A stretch of 64,000 nt of DNA from Woronichinia naegeliana WA131 (GTDB taxonomy: Bacteria; Cyanobacteriota; Cyanobacteriia; Cyanobacteriales; Microcystaceae): positions 3,286,001 to 3,350,000 of the forward strand of contig CP073041.1 of the NCBI GenBank assembly GCA_025370055.1. The letters are read 5' to 3'. Position 1 is the first letter of the stretch. Each line of letters begins with the position of its first letter. Positions 29,508 through 39,898 of the stretch are shown piece by piece. The notes under the pieces are model-generated. The model worked only from the letters and a program-made list of their open reading frames with translations. It made no database searches and was not told the DNA's origin. The translations under genes were made by a program, and so were the position numbers.

Positions 29508-30017
29508 TTAACTTTTAGTCTTCGGTAATTGGGCAAAGGCTTTTTTATCAATTTCCACCTTAATCCCTTGATCCTCTTGGACACCGAGAGTGCGACGTAC
29601 CTGACCCAAATAAAGCGGCTTCGATAAATTGGGTTTGGGATGAATAATGGCTCTGGCCCGAACGGTCATCTTGTTATCCCCATCTCTAGCTCCCCGACCA
29701 TAGGAACGATAGGTATTGGCGGCTTGTAATAGGGTTGCCTCTAACTCCGTTGGCGTAATGCTGGCTGGTACAGAAATCACAAGCTGATTGGCTCCATTAT
29801 CGTAAACTCGATTGAAATGAACCGATCCTTCTACCTCAGCACGGTCAAAGAGTCCCAATCCTAAACCGAATAGACCAATACTTAACACGGCTATAAAGCC
29901 TGTGGCTCCCACTAAGCGAAAACGAAAGCCCCATTTTAAAACGAAGGCAATAATCGTTAATCCCAAAACAGCGATCGCGGCATAACCTGACCAGAGGGCA
30001 TAGGTTGAAAATTCCAT
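29508..30017 (-). CDS. ycf51: Ycf51 family protein
   Basis: 169 residues. Two N-terminal transmembrane helices (AAIAVLGLTIIAFVLKWGF and GFIAVLSIGLFGLGLGLF) precede a soluble domain (VHFNRVYDNGANQLVISVP, ITPTELEATLLQAANTYRSY). This matches the Ycf51/DUF2518 family of cyanobacteria and some plastids; the role is unknown. Confidence 0.85.
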   Translation of the reverse strand: MEFSTYALWSGYAAIAVLGLTIIAFVLKWGFRFRLVGATGFIAVLSIGLFGLGLGLFDRAEVEGSVHFNRVYDNGANQLVISVPASITPTELEATLLQAANTYRSYGRGARDGDNKMTVRARAIIHPKPNLSKPLYLGQVRRTLGVQEDQGIKVEIDKKAFAQLPKTKS

Positions 30018-30113
30018 AGATAATCTTGATAATTTTGAGTGTTAATGATGAGTCTGAAGCGGAGACATTAATAAACGCCTGGCAATATAAGGGGAATTTA
30101 GAAAGATGCAAAT

Positions 30114-31355
30114 CTAAATCGTCATCCCCAGATATTTAGCCACAGTTTGTACATCCTTATCGCCTCGACCCGAACAGTTAATAATAATCCGAGGATTACC
30201 CGTCAGTTGAGGACAAAGCATTTCTAAATAGGCGATCGCATGGGAGGTTTCTAAGGCCGGAATAATACCTTCTAATTGACACAAACGTTGCAAGGCCGCG
30301 ATCGCCTCTTGATCAGTGACACTGTAATACTCAGCCCGACCGGCATCTTTGAGGTAACTATGCTCTGGCCCCACCCCTGGATAATCTAGACCGGCACTAA
30401 TTGAATGGGCCTCAATCACCTGACCTTCCGTATCCTGTAACAGATAACTCATGGCTCCATGTAACACCCCAGGACGGCCTTTGGTAAGAGTGGCTGCGTG
30501 TTTACCAGAGGCAATACTTTCTCCGGCGGCTTCCACCCCAATTAAACGCACCGAGGTATCCGGCAAAAATTCATAGAACAAACCCATGGCATTGGAACCA
30601 CCGCCCACACAGGCCAACAAAATATCCGGTAAGCCGCCCCATTTTTCCAGACATTGAACACGAGTTTCTTGCCCAATAATGTGATGGAAGTCACGCACCA
30701 TCATCGGGTAAGGGTGGGGGCCAGCCACAGAACCGAGAATATAGTGGGTAGTCTCCACATTTGTCACCCAATCGCGGATCGCTTCTGATGTGGCATCTTT
30801 GAGAGTGCCCGTACCAGCTTCGACCGGTTGAACCCGCGCCCCTAACAAATTCATGCGGAAGACATTCAGCTTTTGACGTTCCATATCCTGAACGCCCATG
30901 TAAATAATACATTCCAAGCCAAAACGAGCACAGACGGTGGCCGTTGCCACACCATGCTGGCCTGCCCCTGTCTCAGCAATAATGCGTTTTTTGCCCATGC
31001 GTTTAGCGAGGAGAACTTGACCCAGGGCATTATTAATTTTGTGCGCGCCGGTATGGTTGAGATCTTCCCGTTTGAGATAGATTTGGGGGCCTGTCCCGTC
31101 TGCTTTAGCATAGTGGGTGGTTAAACGTTCGGCAAAGTAGAGAGGGCTTGGACGACCCACATAATCCTTGAGGAGTTGATCTAATTCGGCTTTAAATTCG
31201 GGATCGTCTTTATAGTTTTTGTAAGCGGCTTCTAGCTCAAAGAGAGCGGGCATCAAGGTTTCAGGAACATATTTGCCACCATATTGGCCAAAGCGGCCTA
31301 GGGCATCAGGATAAGAGGTCGTAACAGGGTTAGGAGTTAGGGGTGTTGTGGTCAC
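30114..31355 (-). CDS. trpB: Tryptophan synthase beta chain
   Basis: 413 residues, normal for TrpB. Catalyses the PLP-dependent condensation of indole and serine. Starts with a short extension, then [19 protein letters not shown]. The PLP lysine is Lys106 in [13 protein letters not shown]; phosphate-binding loop GGGSNAMG and terminal NCSGRGDKD are present. No trpA adjoins it, as usual in cyanobacteria. Confidence 0.97.
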   Translation of the reverse strand: MTTTPLTPNPVTTSYPDALGRFGQYGGKYVPETLMPALFELEAAYKNYKDDPEFKAELDQLLKDYVGRPSPLYFAERLTTHYAKADGTGPQIYLKREDLNHTGAHKINNALGQVLLAKRMGKKRIIAETGAGQHGVATATVCARFGLECIIYMGVQDMERQKLNVFRMNLLGARVQPVEAGTGTLKDATSEAIRDWVTNVETTHYILGSVAGPHPYPMMVRDFHHIIGQETRVQCLEKWGGLPDILLACVGGGSNAMGLFYEFLPDTSVRLIGVEAAGESIASGKHAATLTKGRPGVLHGAMSYLLQDTEGQVIEAHSISAGLDYPGVGPEHSYLKDAGRAEYYSVTDQEAIAALQRLCQLEGIIPALETSHAIAYLEMLCPQLTGNPRIIINCSGRGDKDVQTVAKYLGMTI

Positions 31356-31609
31356 AGTTGCGATGGGGAACGATGAAGAGTGAGATCTTGTCTGGATAGA
31401 TTCTAGATAGCTGATTGTATTTTACGCTTTGATCGTCTCAAGAATATCCTCATCATGATGATGATCGCTATTTTCTCCTTACAAAACCCAAAAGCGATCG
31501 CTGATTATCCATTAAAAACGCGATCGCCTACTTCTAGCAGCAAACCGGAAACAGTCGTCAAAGTTAGAACTTTTCTTGACAATCTTTAATAATTTTTAAA
31601 GACTGAGAT

Positions 31610-32860
31610 TTAGTCCGTTTTACCGAGTAAGGGTTTCCATTTATCCGGCTCGAAGGATTCTCCTTTTAACATCCGATTCCAGTAAAGCCAGGGCAAAACA
31701 TAGCGTTTAACCATCCACATACTCCATCGTTCCTGGGTGGGATCAAAGGGAAAGCTCGATTTGGGTTTGCTTTCATAGTCAAATTCCGCCATGATCGTTT
31801 TTCCGTAACCGGTGATCAAGGGACAACAGGTGTAACCGCCATAGTTTCCAGCCAGAGATTTAGAGGCAATAAGGGCGAGTAGGTTTTCGGCTACGACGGG
31901 GGCCTGTTTGCGAATAGCCGCAGCAGTACGGGAGGTTGGCAAGGAAGAGGCATCCCCTAAACTGAAAATATTGGGATAGACATTGTGTTGCAGCGTTAAC
32001 TTATTCACATCTACCCAGCCCTTGCCTGGCCCCTCTTGAACGGAGACAGCACTATTTTTGATAAAGTCTGGCGCACTCATCGGCGGTGCTACGTGCAACA
32101 AATCGTAGTGGAAGCTGACTTCTTGAGTCCCTTGATCCGTGGTTACATCGAAAATGGCTTCCTGGCGATCGCTGTTAATCGCCTTTAAATTATGTTTGTA
32201 TTTAACATCAATTTCTTTTCGAGCCGCAATTTTCTCCAACGCCTCACAATAACCTGGAATCCCAAAAATTTTAGCGACAGCAACCCCATAGATAATCTGA
32301 GTTTGATTTCTGACCCCATTTTTGCGAAAGGTTTCATCCGCTAAATACATAATTTTTTGCGGCGCACCTGCACATTTAATGGGAGTAGCAGGGAAGGTAA
32401 AAATAGCATTCCCCCCTTTAAAATTGCGAATTAAATCCCAGGTGTAGGGGGCATAGCGACGGTCATAGTTACTGGTGACACCTTTTTTCCCTAAAGACTC
32501 CTGTAAACCTGGAATCAGATGCCAGTCAATTTGAATACCAGGACAAATAATTAAATAGTCATAGGAGATTGTCCGACCGTCTTGAGTAACCACTTTGTTG
32601 AAGCCTGGATCTAGGGTCGTAACGGCGGCTTTTATCCATTGAGCATTGGCTGGAATACAATCTTTTTCTGCCTTGATGGTATCTTCCATTCTGTAAACAC
32701 CACCACCCACTAATGTCCAAGCGGGTTGGTAGTAGTGTTTATCGCAAGGTTCAATAATCGCAATATCTAATTGACTATTTTTTTTAAGAAGTTGGGCCGT
32801 TACGGTGATTCCGGCGGTTCCGCCTCCCACAACAACGATTTGATGATGTAAAGATGACAT
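31610..32860 (-). CDS. sqr: Sulfide:quinone oxidoreductase-like flavoprotein
   Basis: 416 residues. N-terminal FAD-binding motif VVVGGGTAGITVTAQLL and the family pattern HYYQPAWTLVGGGVY, PIKCAGAPQKIMYLAD (catalytic-region Cys), SLGDASSLPTSRTAAAIRKQ and GGYTCCPLITGYGK. This is the type II (human SQOR-like) group. Members oxidise sulfide at the membrane and feed quinone. The upstream 254-nt gap to trpB has several HIP1 sites. Confidence 0.85.
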   Translation of the reverse strand: MSSLHHQIVVVGGGTAGITVTAQLLKKNSQLDIAIIEPCDKHYYQPAWTLVGGGVYRMEDTIKAEKDCIPANAQWIKAAVTTLDPGFNKVVTQDGRTISYDYLIICPGIQIDWHLIPGLQESLGKKGVTSNYDRRYAPYTWDLIRNFKGGNAIFTFPATPIKCAGAPQKIMYLADETFRKNGVRNQTQIIYGVAVAKIFGIPGYCEALEKIAARKEIDVKYKHNLKAINSDRQEAIFDVTTDQGTQEVSFHYDLLHVAPPMSAPDFIKNSAVSVQEGPGKGWVDVNKLTLQHNVYPNIFSLGDASSLPTSRTAAAIRKQAPVVAENLLALIASKSLAGNYGGYTCCPLITGYGKTIMAEFDYESKPKSSFPFDPTQERWSMWMVKRYVLPWLYWNRMLKGESFEPDKWKPLLGKTD

Positions 32861-33097
32861 ATTAGGAAGCTAATTGAAGACTGCGATATTTTACCGTCTT
32901 CAACCATAGCGCAAGGGATGGCAGGGCAAAAGTCTTGTTCATAAAAATTTAAGATCTTTGAAAATTCCCTGTTTCTTAACGACGGAAACAACCGACAAAA
33001 TGTATCTTGATCTAAAATGAACACCTAAATGTTAGCTTGAATTTATTTTTTAAAGTGAATTTCGGCGATCGCTTATTATGCTATTATAAATGGCAAA

Positions 33098-33367
33098 ATG
33101 AATATAAAAGCAATGTTTTCTCTAAAATATATTAACTTTTTATGGTGTCTCCAAAGATGGTCTTTAAGACTGTTAATGAGTCTAGGGATGCTTCCGGCCT
33201 CTCCCGTCTGGAGTCAAGCAGTTGAAACGATTACCCAAAATTTTCGTCCAGCGATCGCTCCTGAGCAAAAGCAATATATTGTTAGCTATGGCAGTCTGAT
33301 GGAAGACGAATCCCGTCATCGACCCCCCATCAGGAGAAGCCTATCCCATGTTACTAATAAACAATAG
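33098..33367 (+). pseudogene. Remnant of a secreted gamma-glutamylcyclotransferase-like gene
   Basis: A signal-peptide-like N-terminus (LLMSLGMLPASPVWSQA) is followed by QYIVSYGSLMEDESRHR, the glycine-rich start motif of GGCT-like folds. The frame then slips: another frame of the same DNA reads DPPSGEAYPMLLINN, which is what the family would have next, and stops soon after. The rest of the domain is absent before the next gene at 33389. Confidence 0.6.
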
Positions 33368-33388
33368 GTACTTTTCCCTTTCTTATTC

Positions 33389-34495
33389 ATGACTGTACTG
33401 GAAAACTTTCAAAAACTGCCTCCCTGGCTACGAATTAGCTTATTATTTCCCCTGGCTTTTCTCAATAGTTGGCTAATATTTGTCCTTTTAGACTATTTTC
33501 AACCCCTATCTAGTCTTTTTCTGGCAGCAGCCCTTCTGGCCTTTTTGCTAGATTTACCAGTTCGTCTTCTGACAGTACGAGGTCTGCAACGGGGCTGGGC
33601 TATTTTTCTGGTGTTGGCGATCGCCTTAATTTTATTGGGGATGGCTCTGTTAGTGTTGATTCCCCTCATTATTAATCAGTTGAGTGAATTGTTGATTAAT
33701 TTACCCCAGTGGATTAAATCAGGTAATGAGCAATTAAATAGTCTGCAAGCCTGGGCGATCTCACACAAAGTAGCCCTAGATATTGATATCAGTCAAATCG
33801 TAGGTGAAACCATCCAGAAAATTACTGGTATCTTAAATTCTCTTGGCAATCAAGTTTTTAGCTTTGTGGGTATTACGATCAGCACCATTTTTAATGGACT
33901 GATACTAATTGTATTAACCATCTTTCTGGTAATTACGGGGGAAAAAGTTTGGGACGGAATATTTAGTTGGTTGCCCTCTCCCTGGCCAGAAAAATTAAAG
34001 GAACCAATTCGAGAAACCTTTGAACGTTACTTTGCAACCCAGGCAATGTTAGCAGGCATCCTCAGTTTTGCCCAAATGCTCGTTTTTACAATCTTACAGG
34101 TTCCCTATGCTATTTTATTTGCCGTAACCATTGGCTTAACGACTCTCATTCCCTATGCCAGTGGACTTAGCATTGTCACCATTAGTTTATTGCTGATGTT
34201 GCAGGATTTTTGGCTCGGATTTAATGTTCTCATTGCAGCCGTTATTGTTGGTCAAATTAATGACAACATTATCTCTCCTCGTTTAATGGGCGATATGACA
34301 GGATTAAATCCCGTTTGGATCATTGTTGCTCTATTTGTAGGGGGAAAATTAGGGGGAGTTTTAGGCTTATTAATTGCTGTTCCCTTAGCCAGTGTTCTGA
34401 AAGCAACGATCGACAATGTGCGTGCCCATTCCCAGGATGATGCGGCTTTAAAATTGGGGGATCATGCTCATAATGATAGTCTAGAAATCTCGTAA
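33389..34495 (+). CDS. AI-2E / PerM family transporter
   Basis: 368 residues with about eight hydrophobic segments and the family pattern: LDLPVRLLTVRGLQRGWAIF, LVLIPLIINQLSELLINLP, ETFERYFATQAMLAGILSF, IGLTTLIPYASG, VGQINDNIISPRLMGD and GLNPVWIIVALFVGGKLGG. Substrates are unknown for most members. The C-terminal 25 residues are charged and cytoplasmic. Confidence 0.9.
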   Translation: MTVLENFQKLPPWLRISLLFPLAFLNSWLIFVLLDYFQPLSSLFLAAALLAFLLDLPVRLLTVRGLQRGWAIFLVLAIALILLGMALLVLIPLIINQLSELLINLPQWIKSGNEQLNSLQAWAISHKVALDIDISQIVGETIQKITGILNSLGNQVFSFVGITISTIFNGLILIVLTIFLVITGEKVWDGIFSWLPSPWPEKLKEPIRETFERYFATQAMLAGILSFAQMLVFTILQVPYAILFAVTIGLTTLIPYASGLSIVTISLLLMLQDFWLGFNVLIAAVIVGQINDNIISPRLMGDMTGLNPVWIIVALFVGGKLGGVLGLLIAVPLASVLKATIDNVRAHSQDDAALKLGDHAHNDSLEIS

Positions 34496-34579
34496 TGATA
34501 GTTTAGAAATGCTTGCTAAAGTCGAGAATGTTTCTCCTTTAGATAGGGTGCGACCTTTAGTTGATAAAAGCTGTTGTAA

Positions 34580-35518
34580 TCAGGGTTCTACAGGGAACCC
34601 ATATTGATCAAGTTTTGCCCAAAATTGACTCCATCGTTCCTTGGTCAATACCAAAGCTCGTAGGCTCAAAATAATTCCTGCTCCTTTTTCCTTCCATCGC
34701 ATCCCTGAACAACATAATCGTTGTTTGACCAACGTCTTACAAGCTGCTTCCGTAACACCTGAACCAATCGGATACTTTTTCTCTATGTATTCAGCATAAT
34801 CCATTTGATGCTGATGATTCTCGTAATAAGTAATCGCCGCTTGTAGTTTCTCGGTAAGATTCTTAGAATGACTTTTTTCTTCTTTGACTTCTTTCATCAG
34901 ATTTAGCAGTTCTCCTGCTTTTCCTTTTTCATGCTTGAGTTCTCGACAATTTTCAGTCAACCATTCTTTTTGTTTTGACACGGTATTCGGATGCAACGCT
35001 TCTGCCAAGGCACCTAAGTAACCAGAGGCATGATAGAAATCTAATATCTGTTCTTCCGTTTGCTTTTCTAAAAACTTCCAATTTGATTCTGCCCCGTCTG
35101 CTATCCCGACCAATGTTGCCTCTGGATAACGGTTTTTCGCTCGCTCAATTTCTCTTTCTAATCTTTCTAGAAAACTCTTTTTTCCATACTCTGGTGCCGC
35201 ACCTAGATAGATTGTAGGTTGACGTTCGCCTTCACTATCGTATAGGGAAACGGTTCCCACCATTGCTTCACGGTAGCCATCCTCACACATCAGCATACAG
35301 GTTCCATCTAATCCTATTCCCACTGTTGCAATTTGGCTATCCTCCTTGGGCGGGGCATAACTCCACGCTTCTTCTTTTGCCTGTACCACACTTCCTACTG
35401 CTTCACTCAATCTTTGGATATAGGATAGCGCTACTTTTCTACCATGATTTTCTAATAAATCATTTTTCACCTCTTTGCCTGCCATCCCTGACATTTTTGA
35501 GGATACCTGTTTTGCCAA
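34580..35518 (-). CDS. ISKra4 transposase catalytic ORF (orf2), copy 4
   Basis: 312 codons; alleles Pro101 and Ile245, a combination not seen in other copies. Confidence 0.87.
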   Translation of the reverse strand: MAKQVSSKMSGMAGKEVKNDLLENHGRKVALSYIQRLSEAVGSVVQAKEEAWSYAPPKEDSQIATVGIGLDGTCMLMCEDGYREAMVGTVSLYDSEGERQPTIYLGAAPEYGKKSFLERLEREIERAKNRYPEATLVGIADGAESNWKFLEKQTEEQILDFYHASGYLGALAEALHPNTVSKQKEWLTENCRELKHEKGKAGELLNLMKEVKEEKSHSKNLTEKLQAAITYYENHQHQMDYAEYIEKKYPIGSGVTEAACKTLVKQRLCCSGMRWKEKGAGIILSLRALVLTKERWSQFWAKLDQYGFPVEP

Positions 35519-35888
35519 TAATGGCGTTGATGTTATGATTATCCTTGCTTCTCTTTCTAAGGGGCAATACGTTTTTCCTCAAAGGTGAACGCTGATATAC
35601 ATGACGATTCACTATAACCTCACCATAAGGTGTTTGATATTCTTTCGGTTGCTCTCCCTTACTCTTCCAGATTTCTTCACCGATTTTTAAGGGTGAACCA
35701 TCTGTATCTAAATATTTCAAGGCTTCTTTGCTGGCGATGCAACCTACTTCGTTTAAGCCTTTTTGAATATTTATTTCTGTATCCAACATTGAACGACTGA
35801 GTTCTAATGTTAGTTCTATTTTTATCTTTGAACCCTCTACATTAATTAGTTTTGCTGTCATCATTGTTTCCTCTTTGTCACTTTTCAT
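35460..35888 (-). CDS. ISKra4 transposase N-terminal ORF (orf1), copy 4
   Basis: 142 codons with the CCTTTG frame-breaking variant; overlaps orf2 by 59 nt. Confidence 0.85.
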   Translation of the reverse strand: MKSDKEETMMTAKLINVEGSKIKIELTLELSRSMLDTEINIQKGLNEVGCIASKEALKYLDTDGSPLKIGEEIWKSKGEQPKEYQTPYGEVIVNRHVYQRSPLRKNVLPLRKRSKDNHNINAIIGKTGILKNVRDGRQRGEK

Positions 35889-35954
35889 CCCATGTTAACA
35901 CTTTTCTTTTCCTTCATCAACTAAAGGTCACACCCTTTAGATATTAACTTGCCT

Positions 35955-36335
35955 CTACAGTAAAGCCTGTAAACGTGCCTTGACCCGTCGAAAACGATCT
36001 GAGTAGCTTTTTAACACTTCCAAGGCAAACATAGGGGTTTGTTGAACTGCAAACATAAAGTGCTCCCGATCTGCTGTGACCAGAGTACAATCAGTTTTGG
36101 CGATCGCGTTAGAAACTCGTTGGTGATCAGGATGAAGCAATGCCCCTTCCCCAAATACATCACCTTGTTCGAGCGTTTCAATCAGTTTATTGTCGAGATA
36201 AACTTCTACCGTTCCTTGCACTAGCCCATACATAACATCTCCTGGTTCTCCCACTTGAAAAATCACCTCTCCCGCTTTGACTTGTTGTTCAGGACGATTG
36301 TTCAATAATTTGAGGGTATCGATGGGCGTTAGCAT
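35955..36335 (-). CDS. Single-domain cyclic-nucleotide-binding protein
   Basis: 126 residues, entirely one cNMP-binding fold (Crp-like) with no HTH: AGEVIFQVGEPGDVMYGLVQ, VYLDNKLIETLEQGDVFGEG and ALLHPDHQRVSNAIAKTDCT. The phosphate-binding cassette FGEGALLHPDHQRVSNA lacks the classical Arg-Ser/Thr pair (HQRVS instead of xxRxA/T), so the ligand is uncertain. Upstream, the IS5 element has inserted 27 nt before the start codon. Confidence 0.8.
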   Translation of the reverse strand: MLTPIDTLKLLNNRPEQQVKAGEVIFQVGEPGDVMYGLVQGTVEVYLDNKLIETLEQGDVFGEGALLHPDHQRVSNAIAKTDCTLVTADREHFMFAVQQTPMFALEVLKSYSDRFRRVKARLQALL

Positions 36336-36362
36336 GGGTAATCTCTCCGGCGATCGCTAAAT

Positions 36363-38052
36363 AGGGCTTGCTGAAAAAAGCTGAAACCTTTACGGAGAAA
36401 AATAGTAGGCGAATTAAGAACCGCTAGAATGCACGAAAATAGGGTAGAATGCCTCAAAACCATTGCATTAAGAAGAGAGAAAGCAGATGTACCGAAAGCA
36501 ACAGTACTCAATTGAAACACCAGAAAACTTGAAAAATCTGTTCGGCGGGCAGTTAGACGAAGAAAATCGTTGGATAGAAATGTCAAAAATGATTCCCTGG
36601 GAAGAATATGAGGAAGAATATGCAAAAAACTTCACAGAAAAAAAAGGAGCCCCAGCCAAATCATTTAGAATGGCATTAGGAGCATTAATTATCAAAGAAA
36701 TTTCAGGAAAAAGTGACAGAGAAACAGTAGAACAAATAAAAGAGAACCCTTATTTACAGTACTTTATAGGAATGGAAAGCTATAGTAGCAAAGAAGCATT
36801 TAATGCGTCAATGATGGTTCATTTTCGTAAAAAAATAGGAATGGAATTAATAAATAAAATTAATAAAGAAATAGAAAAAAAAGCGACGGGTGTAGCGTCA
36901 GAAAAAAAAGAAAATGAAGGAAAGTTATTGTTAGATGCGACTTGTACACCAGCAGATATAAAATATCCAACGGATATAGGAATATTGAATGATGCAAGAG
37001 AAAAAACAGAAAAAATAATAGATAAGCTGTATGAAGAAATAAAAGAGAAAAGGAAAGAAAAGCCGAGGACTTATAGGGAAGTGGCAAGAAAAGAGTACTT
37101 AGCCATAGCAAAAAAACGTCGTGTGTCAAAAAAAGAAAGAAGAAAAGGAACAAAAAAACAACTAGGATATATAAAAAGAAACTTGTCTGATATAGAAAAA
37201 ATGATAGAAGAGGGAGCAAAGTTAGAAAAACTAACGAAAAAAGAGCAAGAAGAGCTTGTAACGATAGGAAAAGTGTATGAGCAACAGTTAGAAATGTATG
37301 AAAAAAAGACAAATAAAGTAGAAAACAGAATTGTGAGTGTAAGCCAACCTCACGTGCGTCCAATAGTGCGTGGAAAAGCGGGAAAAGCAGTAGAGTTTGG
37401 AGCTAAAATATCGGCAAGTAATGTGAATGGCTTTGTCTTCTTAGACAAATTAAGTTGGGATAATTACAACGAATCGGGAGATTTACAAGCGCGAATAGAA
37501 GAATATAAAAGGGAAACAGGATGTTATCCGGAATCGGTTCATGTGGATAAAATCTATCGAACAAAAGCGAATCGAGCTTATTGTAAAGAAAGGGATATAA
37601 GAATGAGTGGTCCCCGATTGGGAAGACCGCCGAAAGAGGTGAGCAAAGAAAAAAAGAAAGAGGCACGCTCAGATGAAAGAGTGCGTAATGCCATTGAGGG
37701 TAAATTCGGACAGGGAAAGAGGAAATTTAGTCTTGGTCGAGTGATGGCCAAACTACCTGAGACCTCGGAAACGGTAATTGCGATGAACTTTTTGGTAATG
37801 AATCTTTCTACTCTACTTCAGAAGACAAAAAGTAAAAAGTTGTAGAGTCGTTTTTCTTGTGAAAAATGGTGTTAATTTTCCTCTCTTTTGTGAGGAGTGA
37901 TTTGTGTTGACCTTTTTAGACAGAAAGGAACAATAGATTAAACAAAATCTGTATTTTGATTTGTTTCCATAAGGATAAGTTATCTATGCTTTTTCAGTCC
38001 ATACTTCCCTAACCCACATTTCTTTCGTTTTTTGACTTTTTCAGCAAGCCCT
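36363..38052 (+). mobile_element. IS5-family (DUF772-type) element, copy A (1690 bp, intact)
   Basis: Ends AGGGCTTGCTGAAAAA (both strands) with a 4-bp duplication AAAT at 36359-36362 and 38053-38056. The transposase is intact. This is the reference copy for copies B and C. Confidence 0.93.
36487..37845 (+). CDS. IS5-family (DUF772) transposase, intact
   Basis: 452 residues. N-terminal DUF772 region (MYRKQQYSIETPENLKNLFG; FRMALGALIIKEISGKSDRE), a long basic coiled region, and the DDE core: LLDATCTPADIKYPTD, VHVDKIYRTKANRAYC and a terminal GKFGQGKRKFSLGRVMAKLP. Two A8 tracts within the gene (around 36638-36645 and 36885-36892) are sites of deletion in the other copies. Confidence 0.92.
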   Translation: MYRKQQYSIETPENLKNLFGGQLDEENRWIEMSKMIPWEEYEEEYAKNFTEKKGAPAKSFRMALGALIIKEISGKSDRETVEQIKENPYLQYFIGMESYSSKEAFNASMMVHFRKKIGMELINKINKEIEKKATGVASEKKENEGKLLLDATCTPADIKYPTDIGILNDAREKTEKIIDKLYEEIKEKRKEKPRTYREVARKEYLAIAKKRRVSKKERRKGTKKQLGYIKRNLSDIEKMIEEGAKLEKLTKKEQEELVTIGKVYEQQLEMYEKKTNKVENRIVSVSQPHVRPIVRGKAGKAVEFGAKISASNVNGFVFLDKLSWDNYNESGDLQARIEEYKRETGCYPESVHVDKIYRTKANRAYCKERDIRMSGPRLGRPPKEVSKEKKKEARSDERVRNAIEGKFGQGKRKFSLGRVMAKLPETSETVIAMNFLVMNLSTLLQKTKSKKL

Positions 38053-38084
38053 AAATAAACTGTTAATCTTCCCCCATTATCCCA

Positions 38085-38542
38085 GACCAGGGCGAACGCA
38101 TCTAAAAACGATACAGATACAAGAACATTATAGAGGGATGGATAAGGGAAAATAAGGGAAAGTGCATAGAAAACAAAAGCGATGAAACTCCGACCCAAAT
38201 ATAGACTGGTAGAACACTTTGCCGAAATAGATGACCCTCGCATCGAACGAACAAAACGGCATAAACTCATTGATATTCTAACGATTGCCATCTTAGCCGT
38301 CATTTGTGGAGCAGAAGGTTGGGTAGCCATGGAAAGTTTCGGCAAGGCTAAACATCAATGGCTAAAAAAAATTTTGGAATTGCCGAATGGCATCCCCTCC
38401 GACGATACGTTTGCGCGTGTATTTGCTAGTCTGAACCCAGAGCAATTTCAAGACTGTTTTCTCGATTGGGTCAAAAGTATAGCGGAGGTAAGTGAAGGGG
38501 AAGTGATAGCGATTGACGGACAAACCCTCCGCCAATCCTATG
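38085..38542 (+). mobile_element. ISAs1-family element, 5' part
   Basis: Left tip CAGGGCGAACGCATC at about 38085. The element is cut by ISKra4 copy 5 (38543-39932); its continuation is 39933 to about 40052, after which its 3' part is lost. Confidence 0.65.
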
Positions 38543-38589
38543 GGGTGTGACCTTTAGTTGATGAAGGAAAAGAAAAGTGTTAACATGGG

Positions 38590-39018
38590 ATGAAAAGTGA
38601 CAAAGAGGAAACAATGATGACAGCAAAACTAATTAATGTAGAGGGTTCAAAGATAAAAATAGAACTAACATTAGAACTCAGTCGTTCAATGTTGGATACA
38701 GAAATAAATATTCAAAAAGGCTTAAACGAAGTAGGTTGCATCGCCAGCAAAGAAGCCTTGAAATATTTAGATACAGATGGTTCACCCTTAAAAATCGGTG
38801 AAGAAATCTGGAAGAGTAAGGGAGAGCAACCGAAAGAATATCAAACACCTTATGGTGAGGTTATAGTGAATCGTCATGTATATCAGCGTTCACCTTTGAG
38901 GAAAAACGTATTGCCCCTTAGAAAGAGAAGCAAGGATAATCATAACATCAACGCCATTATTGGCAAAACAGGTATCCTCAAAAATGTCAGGGATGGCAGG
39001 CAAAGAGGTGAAAAATGA
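38590..39018 (+). CDS. ISKra4 transposase N-terminal ORF (orf1), copy 5
   Basis: 142 codons with the CCTTTG frame-breaking variant; overlaps orf2 by 59 nt. Confidence 0.85.
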   Translation: MKSDKEETMMTAKLINVEGSKIKIELTLELSRSMLDTEINIQKGLNEVGCIASKEALKYLDTDGSPLKIGEEIWKSKGEQPKEYQTPYGEVIVNRHVYQRSPLRKNVLPLRKRSKDNHNINAIIGKTGILKNVRDGRQRGEK

Positions 39019-39898
39019 TTTATTAGAAAATCATGGTAGAAAAGTAGCGCTATCCTATATCCAAAGATTGAGTGAAGCAGTAGGAAGTGTGGTACAGGCA
39101 AAAGAAGAAGCGTGGAGTTATGCCCCGCCCAAGGAGGATAGCCAAATTGCAACAGTGGGAATAGGATTAGATGGAACCTGTATGCTGATGTGTGAGGATG
39201 GCTACCGTGAAGCAATGGTGGGAACCGTTTCCCTATACGATAGTGAAGGCGAACGTCAACATACAATCTATCTAGGTGCGGCACCAGAGTATGGAAAAAA
39301 GAGTTTTCTAGAAAGATTAGAAAGAGAAATTGAGCGAGCGAAAAACCGTTATCCAGAGGCAACATTGGTCGGGATAGCAGACGGGGCAGAATCAAATTGG
39401 AAGTTTTTAGAAAAGCAAACGGAAGAACAGATATTAGATTTCTATCATGCCTCTGGTTACTTAGGTGCCTTGGCAGAAGCGTTGCATCCGAATACCGTGT
39501 CAAAACAAAAAGAATGGTTGACTGAAAATTGTCGAGAACTCAAGCATGAAAAAGGAAAAGCAGGAGAACTGCTAAATCTGATGAAAGAAGTCAAAGAAGA
39601 AAAAAGTCATTCTAAGAATCTTACCGAGAAACTACAAGCGGCGATTACTTATTACGAGAATCATCAGCATCAAATGGATTATGCTGAATACTTAGAGAAA
39701 AAGTATCCGATTGGTTCAGGTGTTACGGAAGCAGCTTGTAAGACGTTGGTCAAACAACGATTATGTTGTTCAGGGATGCGATGGAAGGAAAAAGGAGCAG
39801 GAATTATTTTGAGCCTACGAGCTTTGGTATTGACCAAGGAACGATGGAGTCAATTTTGGGCAAAACTTGATCAATATGGGTTCCCTGTAGAACCCTGA
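38960..39898 (+). CDS. ISKra4 transposase catalytic ORF (orf2), copy 5
   Basis: 312 codons; alleles His101 and Leu245, again a unique combination. Confidence 0.87.
   Translation: MAKQVSSKMSGMAGKEVKNDLLENHGRKVALSYIQRLSEAVGSVVQAKEEAWSYAPPKEDSQIATVGIGLDGTCMLMCEDGYREAMVGTVSLYDSEGERQHTIYLGAAPEYGKKSFLERLEREIERAKNRYPEATLVGIADGAESNWKFLEKQTEEQILDFYHASGYLGALAEALHPNTVSKQKEWLTENCRELKHEKGKAGELLNLMKEVKEEKSHSKNLTEKLQAAITYYENHQHQMDYAEYLEKKYPIGSGVTEAACKTLVKQRLCCSGMRWKEKGAGIILSLRALVLTKERWSQFWAKLDQYGFPVEP

Larger units (their letters stand above)
34546..35935 (-). mobile_element. ISKra4-family element, copy 4 (1390 bp)
   Basis: Intact ends; perfect 8-bp duplication TTTAGATA at 34538-34545 and 35936-35943. The target resembles that of copy 3 (shared TTTAGAT). 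Confidence 0.95.

Noticed and set aside
36860-37363. Long antisense ORF inside the IS5 transposase (also at 40794-41309 and 60413-60928)
   Set aside because: Leu/Phe-rich shadow of a Lys/Glu-rich coding strand; it recurs only because the IS is repeated.
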